Assembly (NCBI RefSeq): GCF_000429485.1
Contig: NZ_AUBY01000017.1
Span: 62,001-126,000, forward strand
Length of the DNA: 64,000 bases
DNA from: Aliagarivorans marinus DSM 23064
GTDB lineage: Bacteria; Pseudomonadota; Gammaproteobacteria; Enterobacterales; Celerinatantimonadaceae
Reading direction: 5' to 3'
Shown here: positions 8,427 to 17,645 of the stretch, piece by piece
Layout: every line of letters begins with the position of its first letter
Position numbering within the stretch: the first letter of the stretch is position 1
Translations under genes and position numbers: made by a program
Notes under the pieces: model-generated
The model's database searches: none
What the model was told of the DNA's origin: nothing
Seen by the model: the letters and a program-made list of their open reading frames with translations, nothing else

Positions 8427-9141
8427 GAGCTGACTCCGGTTGTTCTAGAGAGTGAAGGCTGAGGGGAGGAAGGTCGGCAGGCTGCTCGGCGACTGGCTTG
8501 AGCTGCTCAGCCAGCGCTTGCAGGCTATGGTGCACCCCATACACCACCGCGCGTGGGGTAATGGTCGCGCCGGTGAACTGGTCGAACTGACCGCCGTCTT
8601 TCTCCACCGCCCATTGGCTGGTATCGGTGTTGCCGAGGCTGAGCCCCTCGAAGCTGGTAATCCATTGGTCCTTGGCGATCTCAATCTTATCGCCCAGGCC
8701 CGGGGTCTCGGCATGGCTGAGCACCCGTACGCCGAGGATCTGCATCTGCTGGTCGAGGCCGACTAAAAACTCGATGGCTCCGGCGTAGCCGGGGGTTTGG
8801 CCCTGCAGTACATAGCCCGAGGGCTGGCCAAGCTCATCGCTGGCCTGATACCACAGGTAGCTTTGGCCATCGAACTCGAAGCGCTGTTCGGTGTCGAGCA
8901 AGGCGTTGTGGTAGTAACTGGCTGGGATCACCATATCGATGGCAGCCAGCTTGTCTTCGCGCAGCCGCTGCTCAATGGCGGGGGCGGTAAAGCTGTTCAG
9001 CAGCAACAGTAGCGAGCTGCATAGCGCAACCGCGATGGCCAGTGAGGCCGACTGATACCAAGTGTGCTCGCGCACCTGCTCCATGGTTTGCTCTAGTCTT
9101 TGTGACAGCTTGACTTGGCTGGGTTTGGCGACATCTTGCAT
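8401..9141 (-). CDS. rnfG: Rnf electron transport complex subunit G
   Basis: FMN-carrying periplasm-facing subunit of the Rnf complex, 246 residues. After a cytoplasmic N-terminus there is one membrane anchor (~35-55), then the FMN-binding domain with PGYAGAIEFLVGLD and the flavinylation site TGATIT (~190), whose second threonine normally receives covalent FMN via ApbE. The C-terminal ~45 residues are a Pro/Gln/Glu-rich extension. Lies 27 bases after rnfD and overlaps rnfE. Confidence 0.94.
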   Translation of the reverse strand: MQDVAKPSQVKLSQRLEQTMEQVREHTWYQSASLAIAVALCSSLLLLLNSFTAPAIEQRLREDKLAAIDMVIPASYYHNALLDTEQRFEFDGQSYLWYQASDELGQPSGYVLQGQTPGYAGAIEFLVGLDQQMQILGVRVLSHAETPGLGDKIEIAKDQWITSFEGLSLGNTDTSQWAVEKDGGQFDQFTGATITPRAVVYGVHHSLQALAEQLKPVAEQPADLPPLSLHSLEQPESAHEQLSQHF

Positions 9142-9168
9142 GGGCTAACTCCTCCTTGATGCGCGTGA

Positions 9169-10161
9169 TTACTGCAGGTGAGCCGACTGGCTGCCGAACA
9201 CTGCCGGGCGCAGATAATGGTCAATCACCGGCGTGGCAGCATTCATAATCAGCACCGCAAAGGCCACGCCCTCGGGGTAGCTGCCAAAGCTGCGGATCAG
9301 CCAGATCAGCAGGCCACAGCCCAGACCAAACACCCACTGTCCCTTGTTGCTGGTGGGCGAGCTGACTAAATCGGTGGCGATAAAAAAGGCCGCTAGCATG
9401 GCGCCACCACTTAGCCAGTGGTGGAGGATCGAATCAAAGCTCTCCGGGGCGATTAAGTGAGCGACTAACGCCGGCGCGCCTAGGCCAAGCAGCAAGGCCA
9501 CCGGGATCACCGGGCGGATAATCTTCAGCCATACCAGCGCCAGACCACCAAGCAAGATCAGTATCGACGAGGTCTCCCCCAAGCTGCCGGGGTGGGCACC
9601 GCTTACCAGCTCAACCAGGCTCAACCCTTCGGCCATGTTATACAGCGGGGTGGCGGCACTGATGGCATCGATGCCCTGCCAGGCGGCGCTTAAGATAATC
9701 TCGCCATCAGCAAAATCAGGCGTGGCGATGGCGCGCCAGTCGGTGAGCTCCACCGGAAAGCAGATCAGCAGCATCACCCGCCCGAGCATTGCTGGGTTAA
9801 AGGGGTTGTGGCCAAGCCCGCCAAACACCTGCTTACCGATGATAATGGCAAAGGCTGAGCCAAAGGCGGCAACCCACCATGGGGTGGACGCGGGCAGGCT
9901 CATCGCTAACAGCAACCCGGTTAACAAGGCCGAGCCGTCCATACAGGCCCGCCAATCGTGGCGGCGCAGCAACAGACAAAGCCACTCAGACAAACACGCG
10001 GCGGCAATACAGCTGGCCAGCACGATCAGCGCCGGCAGGCCAAAGTACAGCACTCCCGCCGCAGCGGCGGGCAGCAGACAGGCTGCCACGATATACATTA
10101 AGCGGGTGGTCGACGTTCCGGCATGGGTATGCGGCGACGCCAGGGCTAACATCTTGCTCAT
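9169..10161 (-). CDS. rnfD: Rnf electron transport complex subunit D
   Basis: Polytopic membrane subunit (330 residues) of the Rnf complex with many hydrophobic helices and the NqrB/RnfD family sequence GGLGHNPFNPAMLGRV (~117-132). The covalent-FMN threonine is probably in ISAATPLYN (~187-195), where family members have a (S/T)GAT-type motif. The ATG overlaps the rnfC stop by four bases (ATGA), implying coupled translation. Confidence 0.94.
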   Translation of the reverse strand: MSKMLALASPHTHAGTSTTRLMYIVAACLLPAAAAGVLYFGLPALIVLASCIAAACLSEWLCLLLRRHDWRACMDGSALLTGLLLAMSLPASTPWWVAAFGSAFAIIIGKQVFGGLGHNPFNPAMLGRVMLLICFPVELTDWRAIATPDFADGEIILSAAWQGIDAISAATPLYNMAEGLSLVELVSGAHPGSLGETSSILILLGGLALVWLKIIRPVIPVALLLGLGAPALVAHLIAPESFDSILHHWLSGGAMLAAFFIATDLVSSPTSNKGQWVFGLGCGLLIWLIRSFGSYPEGVAFAVLIMNAATPVIDHYLRPAVFGSQSAHLQ

Positions 10162-11636
10162 TCTTCACCTCCTGAAGCGGCGCGGCGGCGGGCCGGGCGT
10201 TTTCGCTTACTGGCTTTGGCCGCTTTAGCGGCTTTCTTCGCTTCTGCCTCTTTGGCCAGGCGCAGCTGGCGAGCTTGGGTCAGCTCACGGGCATGGGCTG
10301 ATTTTTGGCGCATGCTACGCTGGGCGTTGAGGTTGCCTCGGGCATGCTGGAAGTACTGCACCAGTGGGATCTTAGATGGGCAGACATAGCTACAAGCACC
10401 GCACAGCAGGCAGTTATCCAGCCCAAAATGCTGGGCCTGCGGCCAGTCGGAAACCCGGCTGTAGGCCGCCATCTGAAAGGGCATCAGCCCCATTGGGCAG
10501 GCTTCCACACAGCTGCCACAGCGCACACAGGCGTGGCTCTGCTCTTGGCGCAGTTCGCTTTCTGTTAGCGCCAGCACCCCGCCGATGCTTTTATCGGTGG
10601 GCACAAAGGGAGAAGGTAGGGCCTGGCCCATCATCGGACCGCCAGCGACTAGGCGGGCCGCATCGACCTTCAAGCCGCCACGCTGGGCGATAAGCTGGGA
10701 TACCAGCGTGCCAATCGGCACCACCAGGTTGCCGGGCTCCTCCACCGCAGCGCCGGATACGGTAATCACCCGTTCTATTAGTGGGCGAGAGAAGCGCACC
10801 GCATGGAACACTGCGCGGGCGGTAGCGACGTTGTTCACCAGGATGCCGAGCTTGGTACTGAGCTGCCCCGGCGGCACCATCTCCCCGGTGACCGCTTTGA
10901 TCAGGTGGCGCTCCGAGCCCATCGGGTAAAGGCTAGGCACGCTTTTCAGCGAAATCTGGGGGAGCTCGGCGATGGCATCGGCCATCATCGCGATGGCTTC
11001 GCCCTTGTTATCTTCCACGGCGATGATCGCTTGCTGAGCGCCCAAGGCCTTCAGCATCATTTGAACCCCTGAGACGATCTCGGCCGCTTGTTCGCGCATC
11101 AGTCGGTCGTCACAGGTCAGGTAGGGCTCGCACTCGCCGCCGTTAATCAGCAGGGTGTGGACCTTGGCTTGGCGGGCCAAGCGCAGCTTGACCCCGGTGG
11201 GGAAGGCCGCGCCACCGAGGCCGACAATCCCGGCGTCCAACACCTTTTGAATAATCTGCTCGGGAGTGAGCTGGCGAAAGTCGCAGGGGCGATGGTCCTC
11301 ACCCCAGCGTGGGTCGCCATTGTTCGACAGCACCATGCAGCTGGTTTTAAGCCCCGCCGGATGTGGGCTGGTCACCTCTTTAATCGCTTCTAACTTGCCA
11401 TTGACCGGCGAGTGCAGTGGCACCGCCATATCGCTGCTGCCCTTGGCCAGCAGCTGGCCTTTAAACACTGTTTCGCCCACCTCGACCAGCGAGACCAGCT
11501 TAGCGCCGTTGCGTTGCTGAAGATTGAGATAGAGATGATCGGGCGAGTCGAGCCGGTCGATATACTTATCTTCGGTCAGCTCTTTAAAGCCCTTGGGATG
11601 AATGCCCCCGGCGAAGGGGCGTGCGGATAAAAACAT
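10158..11636 (-). CDS. rnfC: Rnf electron transport complex subunit C
   Basis: Peripheral cytoplasmic subunit (492 residues) that binds NADH/FMN and two 4Fe-4S clusters. N-terminal GGIHPKG motif, an NADH/FMN-binding Rossmann-like core with GLGGAAFPTGVK (~142) and NGGECEPYL, then two ferredoxin motifs CVRCGSCVEACP and CLLCGACSYVCP (~375-425). The C-terminal end is a short Lys/Arg/Ala-rich tail, much shorter than the long repeats in E. coli RsxC. Lies 19 bases after rnfB. Confidence 0.95.
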   Translation of the reverse strand: MFLSARPFAGGIHPKGFKELTEDKYIDRLDSPDHLYLNLQQRNGAKLVSLVEVGETVFKGQLLAKGSSDMAVPLHSPVNGKLEAIKEVTSPHPAGLKTSCMVLSNNGDPRWGEDHRPCDFRQLTPEQIIQKVLDAGIVGLGGAAFPTGVKLRLARQAKVHTLLINGGECEPYLTCDDRLMREQAAEIVSGVQMMLKALGAQQAIIAVEDNKGEAIAMMADAIAELPQISLKSVPSLYPMGSERHLIKAVTGEMVPPGQLSTKLGILVNNVATARAVFHAVRFSRPLIERVITVSGAAVEEPGNLVVPIGTLVSQLIAQRGGLKVDAARLVAGGPMMGQALPSPFVPTDKSIGGVLALTESELRQEQSHACVRCGSCVEACPMGLMPFQMAAYSRVSDWPQAQHFGLDNCLLCGACSYVCPSKIPLVQYFQHARGNLNAQRSMRQKSAHARELTQARQLRLAKEAEAKKAAKAAKASKRKRPARRRAASGGEE

Positions 11637-11655
11637 GCTCGGCTCCTTAATTGGG

Positions 11656-12183
11656 CTAGGCTACTTGGGGCTTCGGCCAGTTCCAGGTATGTGGCTGGAC
11701 GGCCTGCGGCTGCATGGTCAGGCATCCCTGTGGGCAGGCCTTGGCGCACAGGTTACAGCCGGTACATACCTGAGAGATCACGGTGTGCATCTGCTTGCTG
11801 GCACCGACAATGGCATCGAAGGGACAGGCCTTAAAGCAGCGGGTGCAACCGCTGCAGTTGCTCTCATCAATCACCGCAATCATGGTGACCTGCTCGCCGT
11901 CGTCATTCAGGCTAATGCCCAGTAGCTCGGCCACGCTGGCCGCCAGGCCTTTGCCACCGGGCGGGCAGCAGTTGGGCGAAAGGCTGCCAGAGACCATCTT
12001 CTCGGCCGCTTGGCGACAGCCGGGCTCGCCACACTGGCCACATTGGCCGCCGGGCAGCATTGCTTCAATCTCATCGACCCGCGGATCGCCCTCGACCTTG
12101 AGGGTTTTAGAGGCCCAACCCAGTGCGCCGCCGAGTGAGGCGCCCAATAAGGTTAGGGCTAGCAGTGAAAGGACTATCATCAT
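11656..12183 (-). CDS. rnfB: Rnf electron transport complex subunit B
   Basis: Iron-sulfur subunit (175 residues) that passes electrons between ferredoxin and the membrane part of Rnf. One N-terminal membrane anchor (~2-25), a Cys-rich 4Fe-4S domain GGQCGQCGEPGC ... CCPPGG (~45-75), and two ferredoxin-type clusters CSGCTRCFKACP and CTGCNLCAKACP (~107-150). The rnfA stop is only 11 bases upstream. Confidence 0.95.
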   Translation of the reverse strand: MMIVLSLLALTLLGASLGGALGWASKTLKVEGDPRVDEIEAMLPGGQCGQCGEPGCRQAAEKMVSGSLSPNCCPPGGKGLAASVAELLGISLNDDGEQVTMIAVIDESNCSGCTRCFKACPFDAIVGASKQMHTVISQVCTGCNLCAKACPQGCLTMQPQAVQPHTWNWPKPQVA

Positions 12184-12194
12184 CGCATCTCTCC

Positions 12195-12773
12195 TTATTT
12201 GACCATGCCAGCAAAGCCCATAAAGGCCATCGACAGGATGCCTGCGGTAATAAAGGCTATCGGCAGTCCAGCGAAGGCCTCGGGCACGCGCGACAGTACC
12301 AAGCGCTGGCGCAGTCCGGCGAACAACACAATCACCAAGGTAAAACCGGCCGCGCTGCCGAAGGCATAGAACAGCGTGGTAAGCAGGCTCATCTTTTCTT
12401 GAATGACCAACAGCGCGACCCCAAGCACCGCGCAGTTGGTGGTAATCAGCGGCAGGAAGATCCCCAAGGCTTGATACAGGCCTGGGCTATATTTCTGAAT
12501 TAGCAGTTCGGTGAGCTGCACCACGGCGGCGATCACCAGGATAAACACCAGGATGCGCATCACCCCCAGCCCCAGCGGCTCGAGTAGCAGGCTTTCCAGT
12601 AGCCAGGCGGCGATGGCGGCTAGGCAGAGCACGAAGGTGGTGGCCAGCCCCATGCCTAAGGCACTGTCGACCTTGCTGGAGACGCCCATAAACGGGCACA
12701 GGCCGAGAAACTTCGCCAGTACCACGTTGTTCACCACCGCCGTGGCAACAAACACCAACAGATATTCGCTCAT
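12195..12773 (-). CDS. rnfA: Rnf electron transport complex subunit A
   Basis: First gene of the rnf operon; polytopic inner-membrane subunit of 192 residues homologous to RnfE, with conserved [16 protein letters not shown] and [12 protein letters not shown] segments carrying the membrane-iron cysteines. I start at ATG 12773 ([10 protein letters not shown], the canonical family N-terminus) with AAGGAGAG just upstream; an in-frame start at 12860 would add 29 non-conserved residues and would run past the sigma-54 element listed at 12854-12869. The promoter region suggests NifA-dependent expression. Confidence 0.95.
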   Translation of the reverse strand: MSEYLLVFVATAVVNNVVLAKFLGLCPFMGVSSKVDSALGMGLATTFVLCLAAIAAWLLESLLLEPLGLGVMRILVFILVIAAVVQLTELLIQKYSPGLYQALGIFLPLITTNCAVLGVALLVIQEKMSLLTTLFYAFGSAAGFTLVIVLFAGLRQRLVLSRVPEAFAGLPIAFITAGILSMAFMGFAGMVK

Positions 12774-12853
12774 TGGGCTCTCTCCTTGCTTGTGTGGCTT
12801 ATCTGGACGCTCGGGGAGCTGAGCGGTCCATTGCGCTGTATAAGAAGAGTGAT

Positions 12854-12869
12854 TGCACAAGGCATACCA
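12854..12869 (-). promoter_or_regulatory. Candidate sigma-54 (-24/-12) promoter of the rnf operon
   Basis: On the minus strand TGGTATGCCTTGTGCA matches the RpoN consensus TGGCACG-N4-TTGCW at the key GG and GC pairs with the required ten-base gap, and at A5, G7 and the final TGCA. It would start transcription near 12843, leaving ~70 untranslated bases before rnfA. Paired NifA sites lie ~115 bases upstream. Confidence 0.6.
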
Positions 12870-12980
12870 TGGGGCAGCGGAGCACTATTTTGGGGCTTAA
12901 GCCCCGCATGGCGTGGTGTAGCGGGTGACAGGACTCAACGACATTGAGGTTTCAAAGCCGACAATCGCCACAAAAAGGAC

Positions 12981-13005
12981 TGTGGAGTTTGTCACAAATC
13001 AAACA
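12981..13005. promoter_or_regulatory. Two overlapping NifA upstream activator sites
   Basis: Two perfect TGT-N10-ACA elements overlap: 12981-12996 (plus strand fits the fuller TGT-N4-T-N5-ACA form) and 12990-13005 (fits the fuller form on the minus strand). They sit in the divergent gap between rnfA and nifL, about 112-120 bases upstream of the rnf sigma-54 element, a usual enhancer distance for NifA with DNA looping. Confidence 0.75.
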
Positions 13006-13026
13006 AGCTCGAACTAAACGGGCTTG

Positions 13027-13042
13027 TGGCACGGCTACTTCT
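13027..13042 (+). promoter_or_regulatory. Weak candidate sigma-54 promoter of nifLA
   Basis: TGGCACGGCTACTTCT has a perfect TGGCACG -24 half, but the -12 half reads CTTCT where TTGCW is expected, so the near-invariant G is lost. It lies 59 bases before the nifL ATG. It may be a decayed or coincidental site; the NifA sites would be unusually close to it. Confidence 0.25.
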
Positions 13043-13100
13043 CCATGCAGGAATACTGATTGCATTATCACTTTTAACTGGACCAAGGAGTGAGGATCCT

Positions 13101-14651
13101 ATGAGTGATACGCAACACACAGAGCAAGCGTTGGACGATGGACTCGACAGCTTGTTTTCCCAGATGCCGTTGGCAGGGCAGTACCTGCAACTTTTGGCCC
13201 AGGCACCCGTGGCTATCTCGGTCACCGACCTTGATGCCAAGATCGAGTATGTGAACGCTAACTTCACTGAGGTGACCGGCTATAGCCTTGAGGAGATAAA
13301 AGGAGTCAACCACTCCTTACTTAGCTACAAGACCACACCCAAGGCGCTCTATCAATCACTGTGGGAGCAGATCCGCAAGGGCGATCGCTGGCAGGGCTGT
13401 TTGATCAACCGCCGTAAAAACGGTGAGCGCTATCTGGCCGACGTCACCATCGCGGGCCTGTTCGATGAGGGCGGCAAGCTTACCCACTATATGGGGATCC
13501 ATCAGGACGTCACCGAAAGCCACGACCTGCAAACCCGCCTAAACAACCAAAAGAGCCTGCTGGAGGGGATCCTCAACGCCGCACCGGTGGCGGTGGCAAT
13601 GCTCGATGAAGAAGGTCGGGTAGTGCTGGATAACCTTAGCTACAAAACCCTGGTGAGCGATTTTGAGCAAGAGCCCGCCGACCTAGTGCTGGAGCAGTAC
13701 AAGCAGCGGACCCAAGGCTGTTTTGCCTTGAGTAACTGCAATCAGGAAGGCTGGAGTCTGAGCGTTAAGACCCCAGCGATGGCGCGGGAGCGCTGGTTTA
13801 GCTGTCAGGTATCGCGGCTACCGTTTCAGCGCTTCGATGTCGATAAGTTCTTCGCCAACACGCCATCGGATTACTACATCCTGACCATGACCGAGACCAC
13901 CAAGGAGCAGCGGCGTCGCGAACACCAACGGATCCAAGAGTTGGCGCGAATGACCGCTGAGTCCGAGGCCCTGCACACCATGCAGGAGGCACTGCAGGCG
14001 GCGATTCATCAGATCCAAGGGCCGATCAACATGATTGATGCGGCGGTGAACTTCTTCTGTAGTAGTGGCCGCGCCTGCCCGCGGGTTGAGGCGATGAAGA
14101 TCGGCGTTGAGGCGGGCAGCCAGGCCATCGAGCAGCTGCAGCAGGCCCTGCCGGAGCGTCCCCAGGAAGCCCGTCAGCCGGTCAACCTCAATCAATTGGT
14201 ACACGACGTCACAGCGATTAGTAATCAGCGACTGCTGCAAGGCTCGGTTAGCGTGCAGCTCAAGCTGACTGGGGTGCTACCGTCGGTGACCGGGCAGGCC
14301 AATCGCTTGCGGGTGGCACTCAAGCAACTGCTCGACAATGCCATTGAAGCGATTGAGTTCAACAAGTGTGCCCAGCGGGAGATCGTGATCAGCACCATGG
14401 AATGCGATGGCGACCTGCAGTTTGTACTGGAAGACAGCGGGCCGGGTATCGATGAGAGCCTCAAGCTTAAGATCTTTCAGCCTTTTTATAGTACCAAGCC
14501 CATGACCAGTAGCGGTTGTCGCGGGGTAGGCCTGAGCATCGTGCAACAGGTGATCAGCGAGCATCGCGGATTGGTGCAGTTTCATCGTTCCTCCTTGGGG
14601 GGAAGCAAGGTAGTGATCTCACTGCCATCGGATCGTCAGGGAGGTGAGTGA
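13101..14651 (+). CDS. nifL: Nitrogen fixation negative regulator NifL
   Basis: Flavoprotein antiactivator that binds and inhibits NifA in response to oxygen/redox and fixed nitrogen. 516 residues, close to the A. vinelandii NifL length. PAS1 (~30-140; [17 protein letters not shown] and HQDVTE motifs) is the FAD sensor; PAS2 follows (~155-270); a coiled linker leads to the H region with [11 protein letters not shown] (His ~303) and a GHKL ATP-binding domain with N box [10 protein letters not shown]1 DSGPGID and G2 GCRGVGLSI. The HQIQGP form is the NifL type, not a working kinase phosphoacceptor motif. Start at ATG 13101 with AAGGAG upstream; a GTG at 13026 is in frame but unsupported. Stop overlaps the nifA start, which allows the stoichiometric coexpression the pair needs. 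Confidence 0.92.
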   Translation: MSDTQHTEQALDDGLDSLFSQMPLAGQYLQLLAQAPVAISVTDLDAKIEYVNANFTEVTGYSLEEIKGVNHSLLSYKTTPKALYQSLWEQIRKGDRWQGCLINRRKNGERYLADVTIAGLFDEGGKLTHYMGIHQDVTESHDLQTRLNNQKSLLEGILNAAPVAVAMLDEEGRVVLDNLSYKTLVSDFEQEPADLVLEQYKQRTQGCFALSNCNQEGWSLSVKTPAMARERWFSCQVSRLPFQRFDVDKFFANTPSDYYILTMTETTKEQRRREHQRIQELARMTAESEALHTMQEALQAAIHQIQGPINMIDAAVNFFCSSGRACPRVEAMKIGVEAGSQAIEQLQQALPERPQEARQPVNLNQLVHDVTAISNQRLLQGSVSVQLKLTGVLPSVTGQANRLRVALKQLLDNAIEAIEFNKCAQREIVISTMECDGDLQFVLEDSGPGIDESLKLKIFQPFYSTKPMTSSGCRGVGLSIVQQVISEHRGLVQFHRSSLGGSKVVISLPSDRQGGE

Positions 14652-16195
14652 TGGTAACGACAGCAAATGCCTGCCCCAAGTTGGCCCAGCGCCATTTGGC
14701 GGCGCTTTATGAAGTGTGTAGCGTGCTGACCAGCAGTCTGGACTACCAATTGAGTATCGCCAAGGTGCTGGAGGTGATGCACGACAAGGCGATGTTGCAG
14801 CATGCGATATTGGCGCTGGTGGACGAGCAGGGCAAGCTGCTGGAGGTGGAAAAGGTGCATGCACCGGGCCGCGAACAGCAGATTAAGTCGATCCGCTACC
14901 GCAGCGAAGAAGGGATTATCGGCACCGTGTTCAGCCGCAAGCAGCCGATCGTGTTAAGCCGAGTCGAGAACGATATGCGCTTTAGCGACAAGCTGGACCT
15001 CTACTCGCTGGACCTGCCGTTTATCGCGGTGCCGCTGAGTAAAGACCAGCAGGTGATCGGGGTGCTGGCCGCCCAGCCGGAGGTGGCTGACCCAGAGCTG
15101 CTGGCCAACTTCACCCAGTTTATGGATATGACCGCCAGCCTGGTGACCCGCAGCGTGCTGCTGGCCAAGGATGTGGCGGTGCAAACCGACAACCTGCAGC
15201 AAGAGCGGGATCGCCTGCGCCGTAAGGTACGCAGCAACTATGGGCTGGACAGCATCGTTGGTCATAGCAAGGCTATGCGCCGGGTGTTTGAGCAGATCCG
15301 CTTGGTGTCTAAATGGGATAGCACCGTGCTGGTACGTGGTGAGTCGGGGACCGGTAAAGAGCTGATCGCCAACGCCATCCATTACAACTCGCCGCGCGCC
15401 GCTGGGCCTTTTGTAAAGCTCAACTGCGCGGCGCTGCCGGATAACCTGCTTGAGTCGGAGCTATTCGGCCACGAGAAGGGCGCCTTTACCGGCGCAGTGA
15501 AACAGCGCAAGGGCCGCTTTGAGCTGGCCGATGGCGGCACCCTGTTCCTCGATGAGATCGGTGAGATCTCGGCGGCCTTCCAGGCCAAGCTGTTGCGGGT
15601 GCTACAGGAGGGCGAGTTCGAACGGGTCGGCAGTGCCCAGACTCAGGTGGTGGATGTGCGCATTATTGCTGCGACCAATGTCAATCTGGAAGAATCGGTC
15701 ACCGAAGGCGATTTTCGCGAGGATCTTTACTATCGCCTGAACGTGATGCCGGTTTATCCGCCAGCATTGCGCGATCGCATCGAAGACCTACCCGAGCTGG
15801 CCCAGTTTCTGTTGGAGAAGATCGCCAAGCAGCAAAAGCGTGAGCTGACTCTAAGCGATAGCGCGCTGCGGCTGATGATGAGCTACCACTGGCCGGGCAA
15901 TGTGCGCCAGCTCGAGAACCTGTTGGAGCGGGCCTCGGTGATGAGTGAAAGTGGCCGCATCGACCAAGACCTGATCATGCTCGACCATATGGAGCCAATT
16001 ACCATCAGCCGACCAAGTGCCAAAGTGGCCAAGGCTAATCTGGAGGATCCGGAGCTGGATGAACGGGAGCGGGTGATTGCCGCGCTGGAGCAAGCCGGCT
16101 GGGTGCAAGCCAAGGCGGCACGGCTGCTGAACATGACCCCGCGTCAGATTGCTTATCGCATTCAGGTGATGAACATCCAGATGCGTCAGCTGTAG
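14651..16195 (+). CDS. nifA: Nif-specific sigma-54 activator NifA
   Basis: Enhancer-binding activator of nif operons. N-terminal GAF domain (~15-165), an inter-domain linker (~170-195), AAA+ sigma-54 interaction domain with Walker A GESGTGKE (~230-237), GAFTGA loop (~277-282) and Walker B FLDEIGEI, and a C-terminal Fis-type helix-turn-helix (~478-505, [13 protein letters not shown] region). No cysteine pair lies in the linker between the AAA+ and DNA-binding domains, so it is the NifL-controlled class rather than the oxygen-sensitive rhizobial class. ATG 14651 shares its A with the nifL stop (TGATG) and has GGAGGT at 14640-14645. Predicted targets with matching sites are in this window: rnf and nifB. 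Confidence 0.95.
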   Translation: MVTTANACPKLAQRHLAALYEVCSVLTSSLDYQLSIAKVLEVMHDKAMLQHAILALVDEQGKLLEVEKVHAPGREQQIKSIRYRSEEGIIGTVFSRKQPIVLSRVENDMRFSDKLDLYSLDLPFIAVPLSKDQQVIGVLAAQPEVADPELLANFTQFMDMTASLVTRSVLLAKDVAVQTDNLQQERDRLRRKVRSNYGLDSIVGHSKAMRRVFEQIRLVSKWDSTVLVRGESGTGKELIANAIHYNSPRAAGPFVKLNCAALPDNLLESELFGHEKGAFTGAVKQRKGRFELADGGTLFLDEIGEISAAFQAKLLRVLQEGEFERVGSAQTQVVDVRIIAATNVNLEESVTEGDFREDLYYRLNVMPVYPPALRDRIEDLPELAQFLLEKIAKQQKRELTLSDSALRLMMSYHWPGNVRQLENLLERASVMSESGRIDQDLIMLDHMEPITISRPSAKVAKANLEDPELDERERVIAALEQAGWVQAKAARLLNMTPRQIAYRIQVMNIQMRQL

Positions 16196-16206
16196 CAAAG
16201 GCGACA
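16191..16206. promoter_or_regulatory. NifA upstream activator site for nifB
   Basis: Perfect TGT-N10-ACA beginning within the last codons of nifA; the minus strand also fits TGT-N4-T-N5-ACA. It lies 74 bases before the sigma-54 element of nifB, a usual spacing. Confidence 0.65.
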
Positions 16207-16234
16207 ATTGTCGATCATGGGGTCGACAATTGTC
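16203..16234. repeat. Perfect 12-bp inverted repeat after nifA
   Basis: GACAATTGTCGA (16203-16214) and TCGACAATTGTC (16223-16234) are exact reverse complements around an eight-base loop. It could act as a hairpin at the end of nifLA mRNA (the following bases are T-rich but not a clean run) or as a protein site; it overlaps the NifA site by four bases. Confidence 0.7.
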
Positions 16235-16279
16235 TCTTATAATCTGTTTAAGTTTATGAAAAATAAGGAAATAGATTGA

Positions 16280-16295
16280 GGGTATGTGAATTGCA
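16280..16295 (+). promoter_or_regulatory. Sigma-54 (-24/-12) promoter of nifB operon
   Basis: GGGTATGTGAATTGCA keeps the GG and GC pairs ten bases apart and a perfect TTGCA -12 half, plus A and G at consensus positions. Transcription would begin near 16306, ~29 bases before the nifB ATG. Confidence 0.65.
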
Positions 16296-16334
16296 ACACA
16301 GCTATTAACCGTAATAGATGTTTGGAATTCGATT

Positions 16335-17645
16335 ATGTCTCAATCCGCCTCTCAGTCAGCTTGCTCCGCATCTTTGCCGCCACCGAACATGAGTGCCGAA
16401 CAGGCCGCACTGGTGGAAAAACACCCCTGCTTCTCCAAGGGCGCCCACCAGTTTGCGCGTATGCATTTAGCGGTCGCGCCAGCGTGTAACATTCAGTGTA
16501 ACTACTGCAATCGCAAGTTCGACTGTAGCAATGAGACCCGCCCGGGTGTCTCCTCCAGCCTGTTATCGCCCGCCGCAGCGGTGCAGCGCTTTGCCAAGGT
16601 CAAGCAGCGCATCCCAGAGACCCAAGTGGTGGGGATTGCCGGGCCTGGCGACCCGCTGGCCAACCCGAACGCCACGCTGGCAACTCTGAAGGCGGTCGGG
16701 CAGCACGACGATGAGGTGCACCTTTGTGTCTCCACCAACGGCTTGGAGCTGGAGGATCAGTTACCCAAGCTTTTGGAGATAGGCGTTAAGCACCTCACCA
16801 TTACCATCAACTGTATCGATGCTGCCATCGGCGAGCAGATCTACGCGTGGGTTTACTTCAATGGTCGTCGTTTGCGAGGCAAGCATGCGGCGCAAACCTT
16901 GATTGATCGTCAATTGAAGGGGCTGAAGTTGGCCATCGAGGCGGGTATGTTGGTCAAGGTCAATACGGTGCTGATCCCCGGAATCAACGATTGGCATATT
17001 GCTGAGCTAGCCGAGGAGTTGCAGCGCTATGGCGCCTTTGTTCACAACGTTATGCCGCTGATTTCCGACCCCGCCCACGGGACTTATTTTGGTTTGATGG
17101 GGCAACGCGGACCGACTGACGAGGAGTTGGCTCAGGCGCGCAGTGATGCCGGGGTGAGCATGGCGCAGATGACCCACTGCCAGCAGTGTCGCGCTGATGC
17201 GGTCGGAAAATTGGGCGAGCAGGTTAATGTCGATGAGATACCAGATGTGGTACCTGCCGAGCTGACAGTGGCCGTGGCCAGTCGCAGCGGCGAGTACATC
17301 GACCAACACTTTGGCTATGCCAAGTCCTTTGATTTGTACCGCATCGGTAAGGCTGGCGTTGAAGCACTACCCGCACGGGATATCGAGGCCTATTGCCGCG
17401 GCCAAAACGAGTGTGATGAGGACGAAGCCCAGCTGCGTATGAGCCGGGCACTGCATACCCTGGAAGGGGTGGATGTGTTGCTATGCAGTCGGATCGGCCT
17501 GCCGCCGCGCCAAGCCTTGCAAGAGGCGGGCATCTCGGTGAACACCGAGCTGGCGCTCAAGGCAACACCGGAGGCTCTAGAGCAGGTTCGCCAGCAGTTA
17601 CTTGAGAAGAGCGCGCAAGGTTCCTGCGCTAAGGAGTGTGGCTAA
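16335..17645 (+). CDS. nifB: FeMo-cofactor biosynthesis radical SAM protein NifB
   Basis: Builds NifB-co, the 8Fe-9S-C precursor of nitrogenase cofactors, from SAM and 4Fe-4S clusters in the cytoplasm. Radical SAM motif CNIQCNYC (Cys 51, 55, 58) is followed by FDC, and the conserved GIAGPGDPLAN (~100), STNGLELEDQLP and LITINCIDA-type segments are present. The C-terminal ~105 residues form a NifX/NafY-like domain (VAVASRSGEYIDQHFGYAKS), the usual proteobacterial fusion. 436 residues is slightly short only because of a compact N-terminus; ATG 16389 is an alternative start. Its stop overlaps the next start (TAATG). Confidence 0.95.
   Translation: MSQSASQSACSASLPPPNMSAEQAALVEKHPCFSKGAHQFARMHLAVAPACNIQCNYCNRKFDCSNETRPGVSSSLLSPAAAVQRFAKVKQRIPETQVVGIAGPGDPLANPNATLATLKAVGQHDDEVHLCVSTNGLELEDQLPKLLEIGVKHLTITINCIDAAIGEQIYAWVYFNGRRLRGKHAAQTLIDRQLKGLKLAIEAGMLVKVNTVLIPGINDWHIAELAEELQRYGAFVHNVMPLISDPAHGTYFGLMGQRGPTDEELAQARSDAGVSMAQMTHCQQCRADAVGKLGEQVNVDEIPDVVPAELTVAVASRSGEYIDQHFGYAKSFDLYRIGKAGVEALPARDIEAYCRGQNECDEDEAQLRMSRALHTLEGVDVLLCSRIGLPPRQALQEAGISVNTELALKATPEALEQVRQQLLEKSAQGSCAKECG

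Noticed and set aside
13026-13100. GTG 13026 as nifL start
   Set aside because: The added 25 residues are hydrophobic and unlike NifL; ATG 13101 has AAGGAG and gives the family length.
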